Assembly (NCBI RefSeq): GCF_024763615.1
Contig: NC_077224.1
Coordinates: forward strand, 37,892,712 to 37,956,711
DNA from: Phlebotomus papatasi
Taxonomy: Eukaryota; Arthropoda; Insecta; Diptera; Psychodidae
Direction: 5' to 3'
DNA: 64,000 bases
In this document: piece after piece, positions 32,501-44,500 of the stretch
Numbering within the stretch: position 1 is the stretch's first letter
How the letters are laid out: each line of letters begins with the position of its first letter
The notes under the pieces: model-generated
Databases searched by the model: none
What the model was told of the DNA's origin: nothing
What the model saw: only the letters and a program-made list of their open reading frames with translations
Translations under genes and position numbers: made by a program

Positions 32501-35500
32501 TCCTGTGACTTTAAATTAGATAACTTTTACAACTTTCTCCAATTTCTAATTTTTAGTACAGAATTTAATATTTTGTACTAAAACCAGGGGCCTCTCGACA
32601 TTTCATTTTTCCATACATTTTTGCATAGAGGCACTGAAGACTATTGAGAAGTTTTTTCCTAAAGAGAATTGTCTTATCAGTCTGATATAATGCGAAATCG
32701 TACATTAAAGGCTATCTAAAAGTACATATTTCATGATGTTCGCCAAAGTTATATAAAGAATTACGAGCAAATTTGTTTAAGTCGCGGTGCAATAGCTGCA
32801 AAATTTTTAAAAGGAAAATTGAAAAATAGCTTCACTTTTTATTAGGCTTAATGTGCCCCTGACTAAAACTAAATTCGTTCAATCTGAAAATAGCGTTTAG
32901 TATATAACGTTTAGTATATAACATAAATGCTTTTTTTCATGAAATATTTCAGTATTTTTCAATTAGATGAAATTTTAAATCCTAATCGCGTGAAAATGTT
33001 AGTGCGGTGCGGAGTCGTTGGACGAAAGCGAGGGAGAGTATCAGGTGCGGGACGATGATGGAATTCGGTAGAGGGTTGCGTGCATGAAATACAGTCAGGA
33101 AAATGTCTTTCTCGTCGCTTTGAAGTATCAATTAAAACACTCATCAACCCCACTTTCCGTGGGCACTGAAGGCCACCGATTTCCGATATAGATTAGTCAC
33201 TGGACTAACTGAAAGTTCCTTTGGTGGTTTTCTTTGAAAAATTAGCATCTCTCTGGGTACTTCTGCTGTGTCTTTGACGGAACGTGCCTGGAGTTTTTGT
33301 TAGGTGGTGAGGAATAATAAAATTAATTTATGCTGACAAATTAACACAGTACATATTTTTTTCCATAAGGATTATCTGCATTAATTTTCGCTGCTTTCTT
33401 TAGCATAAATTGTAACAAAAAAATAATGAAGTAATTTAATATTGGAACGGTGGTGTAAGTTTTTAAAGAGTCTCATTGCAAATGAAAATAAACAGAGAGA
33501 TGTTCGGTTTTAAAGAGGTTGAGAGGATGATTTTTGAGAGAAGATTATTGAAAGAGGAAGAGACGATCAAGATGCGCGCCAAAAAATGAGCGCGAAACAT
33601 TTCGCGGAATTATTATTTTTGTTTCAAGGTTCCAACCTCGTGCTTCGAGAGACAAAGACACATCCAAATGAGTTTTGTGACCCTTTCTCTGGGCAGGTAT
33701 TTTTGGTGTTTTGGTAGTCACCTGGCCATTGTGATCTCACGAAGACACCCAAATAACTCGTTAACGTGGATTCTGCGTATGCGTTTTGAGCGAGCACCTG
33801 TTGGCCGCGAGAAAAAAACATCTGGCGGTCATTTAAATTGCCCCAGTATGCTTTTTACTGTGGGATGCATCAGCGAGAGATTCAATCGGAAATCACTCCG
33901 AAGCATCCCATCATCTGCTCCCTCGAGCTCCTTGGCTTCTTTTGTTATTCGAAGAAGAGATGAGAAATTGCGCCAGAGAATTACTCAAAGATTGGATTTT
34001 GTTCAGAAATATTGTGGACCAAAATGTCCTTTTTCCCTCCTATATGAAAGGTCCAGCAGTCACGTGAAATTTGGCTGATTGTCTTGGACTACACAGGCCA
34101 ATTGTATGAGCAGTGAGCAACACAATCAAACATGAGACACTTTTGTGTATTAATGCAAGAAAAATAGTGGCAGATGTTTTCTTCCACCGTCTCTCACCGT
34201 CTTCGCTTTTGGCAGATGAAAGACACCATATCGAAGGAAAAAGGGCATCAACAAAAAAATATTGTTACGAGACGAGTTGAGGAGGAATAATCAAGGGGTG
34301 GGTAGGGAAGAAGGAGGAATGTTCCAGGGTAACTCTTATAAGGAAGGAGAGAGGAGGCAATGGAAGAAAAAAAAAATCATGAAGAAATTGGAAGGGAAAT
34401 ACAACAATAGAAACATGAAATTACTTAAATATCGAAAAGAAGTAGAGGACACACTCTCTTCGTCCTCATAATTTATCTTTATGCTCCTTTTCCTTGTTCT
34501 CCCATTTCCCCTTCAGCAAAAATGCAATAATCTTAGGTGATTTTCAGGTAAGTAAAAGTGATATGAAACATCCTCTTCCATGTGAGAATAAGTGAGAGAT
34601 TGCGTTCAATTTATGAGGTAAGATCCTTCCAAATGGATCAAAGATTTTCTCCCAGCCCAAAAGAGGGAACGATGACACAAATGCCAATCAAAGATTCAAG
34701 AGGGGAAGGATGCAAATAAAATTTCATCCTCATCAGAGAAATTAGGAAGGAAGATGATAAAAGTTGTATATAATTCCTTAGAGACACTTTTAGAGACTTC
34801 CTCACTCTCACTTCCACTTTTAAACGTCCCCCAAAAAAAGAATCCTCTGGAATTCTCACTGAAAAATTCTTAGGAATCTTCTCACTTTGTCGGTTTTGAA
34901 AGCCCAAAAAAAAACAACTCTGCAAAAGTCATTGAAGGATTTTTGTAGAAGTGGCTCTTTCTGCAGAAGAGAGAGATCCTGCGGTGATCCTCTCGACTTC
35001 ATTCAATGACCATCAGGAACAAAACCATTGTGTCTCGAGAGAAGCACAGTTTGTGCTGACAAAATTTTACTTTTTTTCTCATTTATGATGATATTCAGGA
35101 TATTAACTCTCTAAATATTCCACTGAAGGTACCAGAAAATTTTTGAAATGTAAAAAGTTAAAAAAAAATTAATTTTAATAGCAATTATATTCATTGATTT
35201 TGATTAATTATCATGAAAGGAGTGATAAAGCGTTCTGGTTTTGTAGGACGCTTGAAATTATACCTCAAAATCCTGGAAGCCAAAATTTCGAAAAAACAAT
35301 ATCCCGAATAGCCAAAATCCCGAAATGGACAAAATACTGATCCACAAAATTCCGAAAGGCTAAAATCCTGAAAATGAAAATCCGAAGAAGATCAAAATCC
35401 CCAATATCCAAAATCCCGAACGCCGCAATTTCAGGAGCCAAAAACCCAAAAGGGCCAAAATAATGAAATCCAAAATCCTAAAGTTTTAAAACTGTAAAGA

Positions 35501-38500
35501 TACTCACACGATTGCATCCGCGAGTGCTGCAGGCAAAGGAAAATTATCTGTGTTTCGGGACATTATTCCACAGTAGGGGGAAGTGGGGCACTTTTGAAAG
35601 TGGGGTGCCTTTGAAATTGGGATTTTTCACCTTTTTTTTTAAAAAATAAAATTGAGCCTTATCGTGATATAATTTAGTTGCACAAACAGCTTGAGAAGTT
35701 AAATTACACCACGATAAGACTCAATTATATTTAAAAATAGGTGAAAAATCCCAATTTCAAAGGTGCCCCACTTCCACCTATCCTTGGTATATTTTCATCC
35801 CTTCCAAGATTTTTACCATTTAAGATTTTGGCGTTTGGGATATAGGCTTTCGGGATTTTGACTTTCGTTATTTTACCCCTTTCGAGATTTTAGCTAGTAT
35901 TCGAGATTTTGGTTCTTCAGGATTTTAACCCAATCGGAATTTCGCCTTTTTTGGGATTTTGGATTTTCGGGATTTTGGATTTTCGGAAATTTGGGTTTCG
36001 GGATTTTGGCTTTCAGAATTTTTGCCGACACCGCTTTCATGTCATTTACTTGTATTAATAAAAACAAGAAACATTTTTGGTCAGAAAAAGTAAAACAGTT
36101 TTCAAGTTCTTAATTTTCTCTTTGGCAATAATATTTCAGTATTACTAACCAATTTCCATTGTTACTAAAATACTACCCAAATGGCTGCAAAACTATGACA
36201 GATTCATAATATCTTAAAGTGAAATACTTCAATTATTATTTTTTTTTCTATTATTTTTAATTATTCATAAAATTAATCTTCCTATTTTTGTAGAAATTAT
36301 GTAATTTTCGCAAAATTGGAATTTTTTTTACAAATATGGAAGATATTAATTTAGCCCTATTTGGATCTTAATTTTGAGATAGAGAAAATTTAAATATCTA
36401 AGTTTATATATTTACAATCAAAGTCCCAATTGTGCGATAAAACATAAGGCTTTAAAATCCTTAAAATAATTCTAAAAAATGATATTATGTACCTTCCTAT
36501 AAAGATTTCACTTTAGAGTGTTACATTTCCTAAAAACTGTAGCTTAATGACCAGCGCACAACAATTTTTGTTTGTAAATATGTTTTCAAAATTTCCCAAG
36601 AGAATGAGCGAGATGACTAGATCTAGATCTCATTCACTCTCATTTAAATGTCAAAAACATGCTTATTAAACAAAAGTTATTGTGCATTGGGCATAACGCA
36701 ATAAACTTCACAATTACTAAACAAAAATAGAATTGTTAATTTATTTAAATTGTTAAAAATTTAAATATAGTCGTCGAAGCTCTAATATTTCTTAAAATTT
36801 TGAAGCGAGCTTTTAAAAAAGTATATAGTGTCACTAAGTTTTCTTTTAAGTCAGAATAGAAAACCTGTTAATTTTGACATTAAATATTTGTAATTGTCGC
36901 CTACAGTGCTGTCTCTCTATATGCACACTCTCTATATGCACAGCTTTTGTGTCGGTTGCATTCAAAATCAATTTGTTTACATTTTGACAAAGTAATAAAG
37001 AAAATTATTTTCTTGGTAACTAATTTTTCTTGTTTTTAATTTTCTTAATTTTATTTTTTCTGTCTCATATTATATTTAAAATAACACGGTAAATTCTAGA
37101 ACAATAAAAAATGATAATTTATTAAAAGAAAGAAAAAAAACCGTTGGGAATTTCAAAAAAAGTTGTGCATATTCAGAGAGAGAACTGTCAAAAAAAGTAC
37201 CCAAACTGTGCATATAACGAGACAGCACTGTATAAGTTCTATATAAACTTTCTTTATCTCAGAATTAAAGTTAAAAGTGTACAAGAAAACTCAAATTTTT
37301 TGCATTCTTTATTGCGTTTTAGTTCAACAGATTAAAATAAATTTGATGTTTTTAAATTTAGGTTCGTTAGGTATCCCAAAATACGATTAATTTTTAAATA
37401 CTAATTTAAATAGATTTATCTTAGAATTTATCTGTTGGAAAAACCACAACTTCTAGAGCTAGATTTCGTAAATTTTTTTGTTGATCTCTCAAACAAAATA
37501 TTTACAAAAAGGCAAAAGAAATCTTAAAAAGCCTTCAAATTGTCTCTGGATTCATATTCTGCAAAAAAATATATTTTTTTAAAGTATCAAATGTTTACGC
37601 TTTTAAGCGTGTAATTTCGAATTAATCTTCAGGTTAAAATTAAACGACTTTAAGCTTTTTTTTTAAATTTAGAAACTGACCATGAGGCACATTCAAATTT
37701 TTATATACTGAAAATATCTTGTAAATATATTTTTTTAATTAATTTTTTTTTAAAAGATTTTTATCTCAGAATTGAAAAGACTCATTTTTCAACAAGGGTT
37801 TCTTCATATAAAATTAGAGTGGCTCGAGTTCCCGGTTCCCGAAAAAATATATAGGATTCCCTGAGTTCCCCGAAAGATCCCTGAAAATAAGTAGCCCGGG
37901 TTCCCTAAAAGGATATTTGGGTTTCCCAAAAGATCCCTAGAAATTGTATGGGTTCTCCGTGGGTACCCTGAAAAATGTAGGAGTTCCCTCGGTTTCCAGA
38001 GAGATCCCTGAAAAATGTATGGGTTTCCCCCGGTTTCCCTGACTTCCCTGTAGATTCTCCGGTTTCCTCGTGAGTTCCCCGGCCTGATTGGCTCGAGTTC
38101 CCCGAAATGAGTTATCTCTTGTTTTTCAAAATTAAACAAATGTAAATATTTATTTTTTAAAGTTTGCAAAGTACGCCTTTCGAGAGGAATTTTATTAAGA
38201 ATTTTAGAATTTCAAGTTGTTTCATCTTTTATTAAAATAAAATTAATAAATTAATAATTTTAGAACGGTGATTTAAAGTTTCAACTTCGTTTATTATGGC
38301 TCCGGCACACCTTTTAGATCAGGAAAATTTCATGAAGTCGAAATTCGAATTCCTTTCTTAATCACATGCTTTGAATTTGTCTATCTCATTCTCTTGTGCT
38401 CTTATTCTTCTTTTAAACATCACTCCAAATTCAATTTAGATCAATCGAATTTGGTATGCGAAAGAATGGGATAGTCATAATGCAAACCATGTGAGAAAGA

Positions 38501-41500
38501 AAGGGTTTCGAATTTCGATTCCATGAAATTTTCCTGATCTAAAAGGTGTGCCGGAGCCATTAGAAGTGTTTTGTCCTTCAATATTTGAACAAAACCTAAT
38601 TTATTTCATAATTATTCTTAATTTAGAAATTGCTTTATTTAATTTCATGAACTTTGCAAAGTTCCTTATTTAATTCTGAATCAGGAAATCTCCTTGAAAT
38701 TGTCAAATATAAATCTTTCCTGCAATATATAATAATAATAATAAATAAGGAAACACTTGTCCTTGCCAATAATAAATTAAATTAATTACGAAAATTTACG
38801 GCAAAATTGCCCTTTGGAACTCTTCACCCTTTTCCCGCATATCGAAATAAATTTCTCACTTTTCGAGGGCTGAAAATCATATAAAGATTCCTTGGGAAGA
38901 TTGACGTGAAATTTATTCCATCCAATCTTTCAATTTTACCTTTTGATATCTCCACAATGCTCTCATGGAAATTTTCCCAATTATTCGCCAAGAAAAGAAA
39001 GAATCTCCATGAATATTCTAATTTTACCCTGAGGTGCTTTCACTGGGAGAAAAATGAAGGTTAATGCAATAAAGAAAATACCTTTCCGGGGGATCACTTT
39101 GGGTGAAATAATTTTTTTTTTTTTGGTTGGAAAGTTTAGTACATAGCATTGAGTGTAATTCTCACAGAGGGATTGTTTTGTCGTAATTAACCTTCGTAGG
39201 GAAACTTTTCTTCTCGCCAGGTTCAATGGAACTTCTTGCCTTTTTAGAAGAAGTCTATATATGGAGGGCAAAATCAATTGATTTACAAAAGATCTTTTCT
39301 TTCTCTCTCCCTTTCGTTTTCATTCCAGAGCACAAACTTTTCCCATAACTTCAGTATTTTAGGAGCATTCGCTCTCTCTCTGATATTCACGCACGCACAT
39401 TTTGTCGTACAATTTGCATTTGAAGGAAAATCATGGAGTGAGAAGCTTTATCAGGCCTCTATCGGGAGGCAATTAGATAGAGGACAATTTTGAAGGAGGA
39501 ACTTACCTGTAAGGCAGACGGAGACAAGGGTGTGAGAATGTGTCCTAATATGAGGATTCTCAGAGCCCCAGGAAACGCGATGGAGGATGTGGTCGATGTA
39601 GTCGAAGCCCGTGATGGCACTTAAATTCCACTGAAGAGACGCCAACACCAACAATTCCCAGCTCTGCGTACAAAAGTTTTCAGATAAATTAGTTCCGGAC
39701 AGAGTTGAGAAAATAGATAGTGTAAAGTTGGTAGCATTGAAAATGTTGTATGTAAAAACTTCAGTTTGGAAATTGAGCTAACAGAGAAATACACGTGTTC
39801 TAAGCAAACCTGGATTGTGTTATTTCCTTAGCGTTCCTAGTTTTCCTGCTTATCTTACATGGTGTCAGAAAGCGACCCACGATGGCTAACGAACAGGAAA
39901 ATGCAATGGAGGAAGTTGCAGGAGCTGTGGGAGGATCCACAGTGAAGATTCGTCAGCCGGGGGAGTTGAGGTTAGGTCAACCTCAAATGAATTCTGTCTG
40001 GAGGAAATGGGAAAAAGCGTATAATTTTTACGCAAAAGCTACCAAACTAGATAAACAGGAGCCTGAGGTGCAAGCTGCCGCATTCATGTCTATCATTGGG
40101 GTTGAAGTTGAAGAAATTTATGAAAATTTCGGACTTTCGGATGATGAAGCCAATGATGTGAACATCCTTATGACAAAGTTCCGGGAGTATTTCAACCCTA
40201 AAGGCAATGAAGTTTATGAGACATATGTGCTCAGGAAGATGCAGCAGGTCTCTGATGAGTCTATTAATGACTTTGTGACCAGAGTTATTACCCAGGCGAA
40301 GAATTGCGGTTACCCGGTGAGCATGTTGGATCGCATAATTCGAGATCAATTGGTAATCGGGGTGAGCAGCAAGGTTGTCCAGGAGAAACTATTGGAGTCT
40401 GAGAATCTTACACTGGAGAAGGCTGTAAGAATGTGCAAAGCTCATGAGAAAGCAGCCAAACACACCCAAGCAATTTCTGAAGAAAGTTCCTCAGTGGCTG
40501 TAGTGAAAAAGAAGGCCCCGAGTGAGGCTAAAGTGAAGTTGTCTGAGTGTAAACAGTGTGGTGCAAGTCATGCAGTCGGGAAATGTCCTGCTTCCCAAAG
40601 GAAATGTTTCAGATGCAATGAAACGGGACATTTCGCGACTACATGCAAAAAGAAAAAGACTAAAAAAGTGAAAAAGATTCAGAAGGACGATCAAAATAGT
40701 GACAAAAGTGAAGGAACTGATGAAGAAGACTTCATGGTAGACCATTTGAGAGTGTGGTCAATTCGTGGAGGAAGTGATAAAGACATCTGGAAGGAAACCA
40801 TTGAGTGCTATGGGCAAAAATTAGTGGTGAAAATTGATACAGGTGCGGAGTGCAATGTGATTTCCACTAAAGTGCTGAGGAAGTTTCCGGACGTCGAGGT
40901 GGTGCCGTCAAAAGTGAAAAGGCTAGTAGCTTTTGATGGAGGGGTTATTAAAGTTCTGGGAAAAGTGAAACTTTCGTGCAAAGTTAAAAAATCTGAGCAA
41001 GATTTCTGGTTTCAAGTTATAAGTGGGGCACAGAAGACAATAATGGATGGAAAGTCTGCGATTATGGCCGGACTTTTGGCACGAATTGAAGGATTGAATG
41101 TCGCAAAGGATGTCTTTGATGGATTGGGATGCGTTAAGGGGTTTGAATACGACATCGATCTAGTAGATAATCCCCAGTTTACGATACATCCAGCTCGTTC
41201 AATACCATATGCTATACGAAATGATGTCAAAAAGGAGTTAGACATAATGGAAAAGCTGAATGTTATTGAACGGTGCAAGGAGGCCAGTGATTCAGTCGCG
41301 CCGTTGGTCGTTGTGAGAAGAAACGGAAAATTGCGACTGTGCATCGATTTGACGGACGTCAATAAGAACGTGAAAAGGCGCCATTTTCCGTTGAGAGGAA
41401 TCGAAGAGATTTCTGCTCGTGTCGCAGGAAGTACCAGGTTCACTTTGTTAGATTGCACTAAAGGATTTTGGCAGATCCAGCTTACCCAAAGGACGTCAAA

Positions 41501-44500
41501 AATTCTTACATTTTCCACTCCATGGGGCAGATACTCGTGTAAAAGGATGCCATTTGGGCTGGCGTCTGCTCCGGAAGTTTACCAGTGCTTGATGATGCAA
41601 TTGTTGGGGGATATTCCGAATGTAGAGGTCTCCATGGATGATGTGCTGATACATGCGGCCACTAGTGAGGAGTTACAAGAGACAACTCTGAAAGTCATCG
41701 AAACATTAAGAAGCAGTGGGCTGAAGCTCAATAAGGAAAAGTGTGTTTTTGACAAAAGCTCGGTGAAATTCTTGGGTCATATCGTATCCGAGGAGGGTTT
41801 GAAAATTGATCCAGCAAAAGTGGATGCCATTCAAAGGTTGAAGGTTCCAGAGGACAAAAAAGCACTTCAACGGTTCTTGGGCATGGTGACTTATTTGGGT
41901 AAGTTCATTCCTAATTTATCCCAAATTACTGAGCCTTTGAGGCAGCTATGCAAGAAAAATTATGAGTGGCGTTGGGAGTCAGAACACCAAGAATCCTTTG
42001 AGAAGATCAAGGTTCTCTTAGGTAAAGCCCCTGTGTTGAAATTCTATGATGTGAACCAAGATGTGACCCTCACAGTTGATAGTTCATCTAAGGCGTTTGG
42101 GGCTGCGTTGATGCAGGGAGGGCAACCAGTTGCTTATGCAACTAAAGCTCTGACTCAGGCTGAACAAGGTTGGCCACAGATTGAAAAAGAGGCAGGGGCG
42201 ATTAGGTTTGCAGTTCGAAAATTCCATGCCTATGTCTGGGGTAAAAAATTAGTCGTCGAGACTGATCATAAGCCCCTTGAGGCTATTTTCAAAAAGCCAA
42301 CGACATCTGCTCCACCTCGTCTGAAGCGTATTCTGTATGATGTTAAGCCATATAATCCCTTGGTAATTTACAAAAAAGGATCACAAATTCCACTGGCTGA
42401 TATATTAAGCAGAGATTGTGAGTCTACTGAAGATGAATGCGAGGAAATATCAGAGGAACTCGAAGTGAATGCCGTTTCTTGTTTGGAGCCTAGTGCAGAA
42501 TTAAGGATGATTGATGCAACTGCTGAAGATCATGAAATGCAAAAGCTCTGGAAAGTGATACAAAGGGGATGGCCTGATAGTGCAAAAGAGGTTCCATCTT
42601 GTGTTAGACCATACTTTACGTTCCGGGAAGAGTTAGCGTATGTGAACGGTCTAATTTTTAAAGGCTCGCAATGTGTGATTCCTGAAAACCAAAGGAAAGT
42701 TGTTCTGGATGCGATCCACAAGGGTCATTGTGGAATCCAAGCAGCACTAAGGAGAGCTAGAGACTTTGTGTACTGGCCCGGAATAACCTCGGAAATAACG
42801 GAAATGATAGAGCAATGCAAAGTGTGCCAGGAAACTAGAAATCAAAAGCCCAAGGAGACTGTGTTGATGAAACCGGTTCCAGAGCTACCATTCCAATTGG
42901 TAGCTGTTGATTTCTTCCATTTCAAGGGGAAGGAATTTGTGTTGATGGTTGACTCATTCAGTGGGTATTTTGATTTTGCGCCATTGAGAATAACTACTGC
43001 AGCAGCGTTGATAGAATTTTGCAAAAGCAAATTTTCTGATCACGGCATTCCCGAAGAAGTGCACTCAGATGGTGGGCCACAATTTGCTAGCAGAGAGTTT
43101 CAGTCTTTTGCTAAGGAGTGGGGCTTTAAGTCCGTCATTTCAAGCCCATATTTCGCAAGGTCTAACGGACTTGTAGAGAGGTATGTGCAAACTGCGAAAA
43201 AGTTACTGAAAAGATGCGACTTAGAGGACTTGAGGCTGGCAATTCTAATGGAAAGAAATACCACACGGCCTGGTTTGAAATCTCCTGCTCAAAGATTATT
43301 TGGGAGGATCACAAGGAATCCTCTAGTAATTAATAAAAAAGTTCTGACTCCGTGTTGGCTATCTGATGAGGTTGAAAGATTAAAAACAGCCAGACAAAAG
43401 CAAAAAAGTTATGCGGATCGCTCGGCGAAAGAGCACAAGGCCTTTGATAATGGAACTCGGGTCCTTCTTCAGGATCGTGGTAATTGGGTGACGGGTGAAA
43501 TACGGGAGCCTGTCACAGAAAGGTCATATAATGTAAAACTAGATGACGGAAGAACAATCAGAAGAAATTCTGCTTATATTAAGCCAACAAAGATACGAGT
43601 TCCGATAAAGGCGGAGGAAGTGCAGTTTGAGTTTGAGGATGATAATTTATCCCAAATTGCAGAAACACCAGTACAGAATGACGTACCGGCACTTCATGAA
43701 AGGGTTGTGAGAGGTCCAAAGAACCAGGCAGAAGGTTCTTTTGGAAGGAGTAGTGATGGAGAGGCAGGTGGGCCTGCCCAACCAGAAGCGTCAACAAGGC
43801 CTATACAGGAAAGAGCGAGCACTGCATCACGGCTAGAACCATCGGCAAGTCCATCTCTGGTAACAACTCGTTCTGGAAGAGTTGTAAAGAAGCCCGTCAG
43901 GCTAGATCTTTAAATTTAAATACTTTTGCCCTTTGCCAATATTTAAAATGCATTGATGCTTACTTTTATTCCTCTGAAATTTGAAGTATATTCCTTTATT
44001 TTTCAAACTTGAATTTATTATAAAAAGGGAAAGATGTAAAGTTGGTAGCATTGAAAATGTTGTATGTAAAAACTTCAGTTTGGAAATTGAGCTAACAGAG
44101 AAATACACGTGTTCTAAGCAAACCTGGATTGTGTTATTTCCTTAGCGTTCCTAGTTTTCCTGCTTATCTTACAGATAGACATAGTTATCACATCCCAAAA
44201 GAATTATATATGTAGATATTTTTTTAAAAAAATATCTCTAAAAATATAAATTTATATTGAAAAATTGTTACTGAATATATTTTTGGAAAAATACAAAATT
44301 TCATTATATTTTTGAATTCTACAAAAACATCTGAAAATTTGAGGGTCTTAAAAAAATATAATGGATTTTTTGTAATAAAATTAATAAAATCTATTAAGCT
44401 CTTAAAAAAGCCCATATGAATAAATTTGAAAATATTTTTTAATGCCAAATGCAAAATATATGCAATTTCAAAAATTAAAAAATAAAATGTGTAGGGGAAT

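Larger units (their letters stand above)
39721..44173 (+). mobile_element. Intact Ty3/Gypsy-type LTR retrotransposon (4453 bp)
   Basis: Two 139-bp LTRs are identical by eye. The 5-bp duplication GATAG lies directly outside both ends. A primer-binding site follows the 5' LTR, a purine tract precedes the 3' LTR, and a single uninterrupted Gag-Pol frame lies between. There is no env. All parts needed for mobility are present, and identical LTRs mean very recent insertion. It lies antisense in cyclin D intron 2. Domain order PR-RT-RH-IN places it in Ty3/Gypsy; wording such as GFWQI and MDDVL resembles the Mag/K02A2.6-like branch (inference). Confidence 0.95.

Noticed and set aside
33668..34078. 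136-codon plus-strand open frame in cyclin D intron 3
   Set aside because: No domain motif and no splice or promoter context; its Ser/Arg-rich composition fits a chance frame in GC-richer DNA.
37804..38169. 121-codon minus-strand frame rich in Gly, Arg and Pro
   Set aside because: It is a translation of a minisatellite.
40047..43797. Several minus-strand frames inside the LTR retrotransposon
   Set aside because: Shadows of the 1343-aa Gag-Pol frame.
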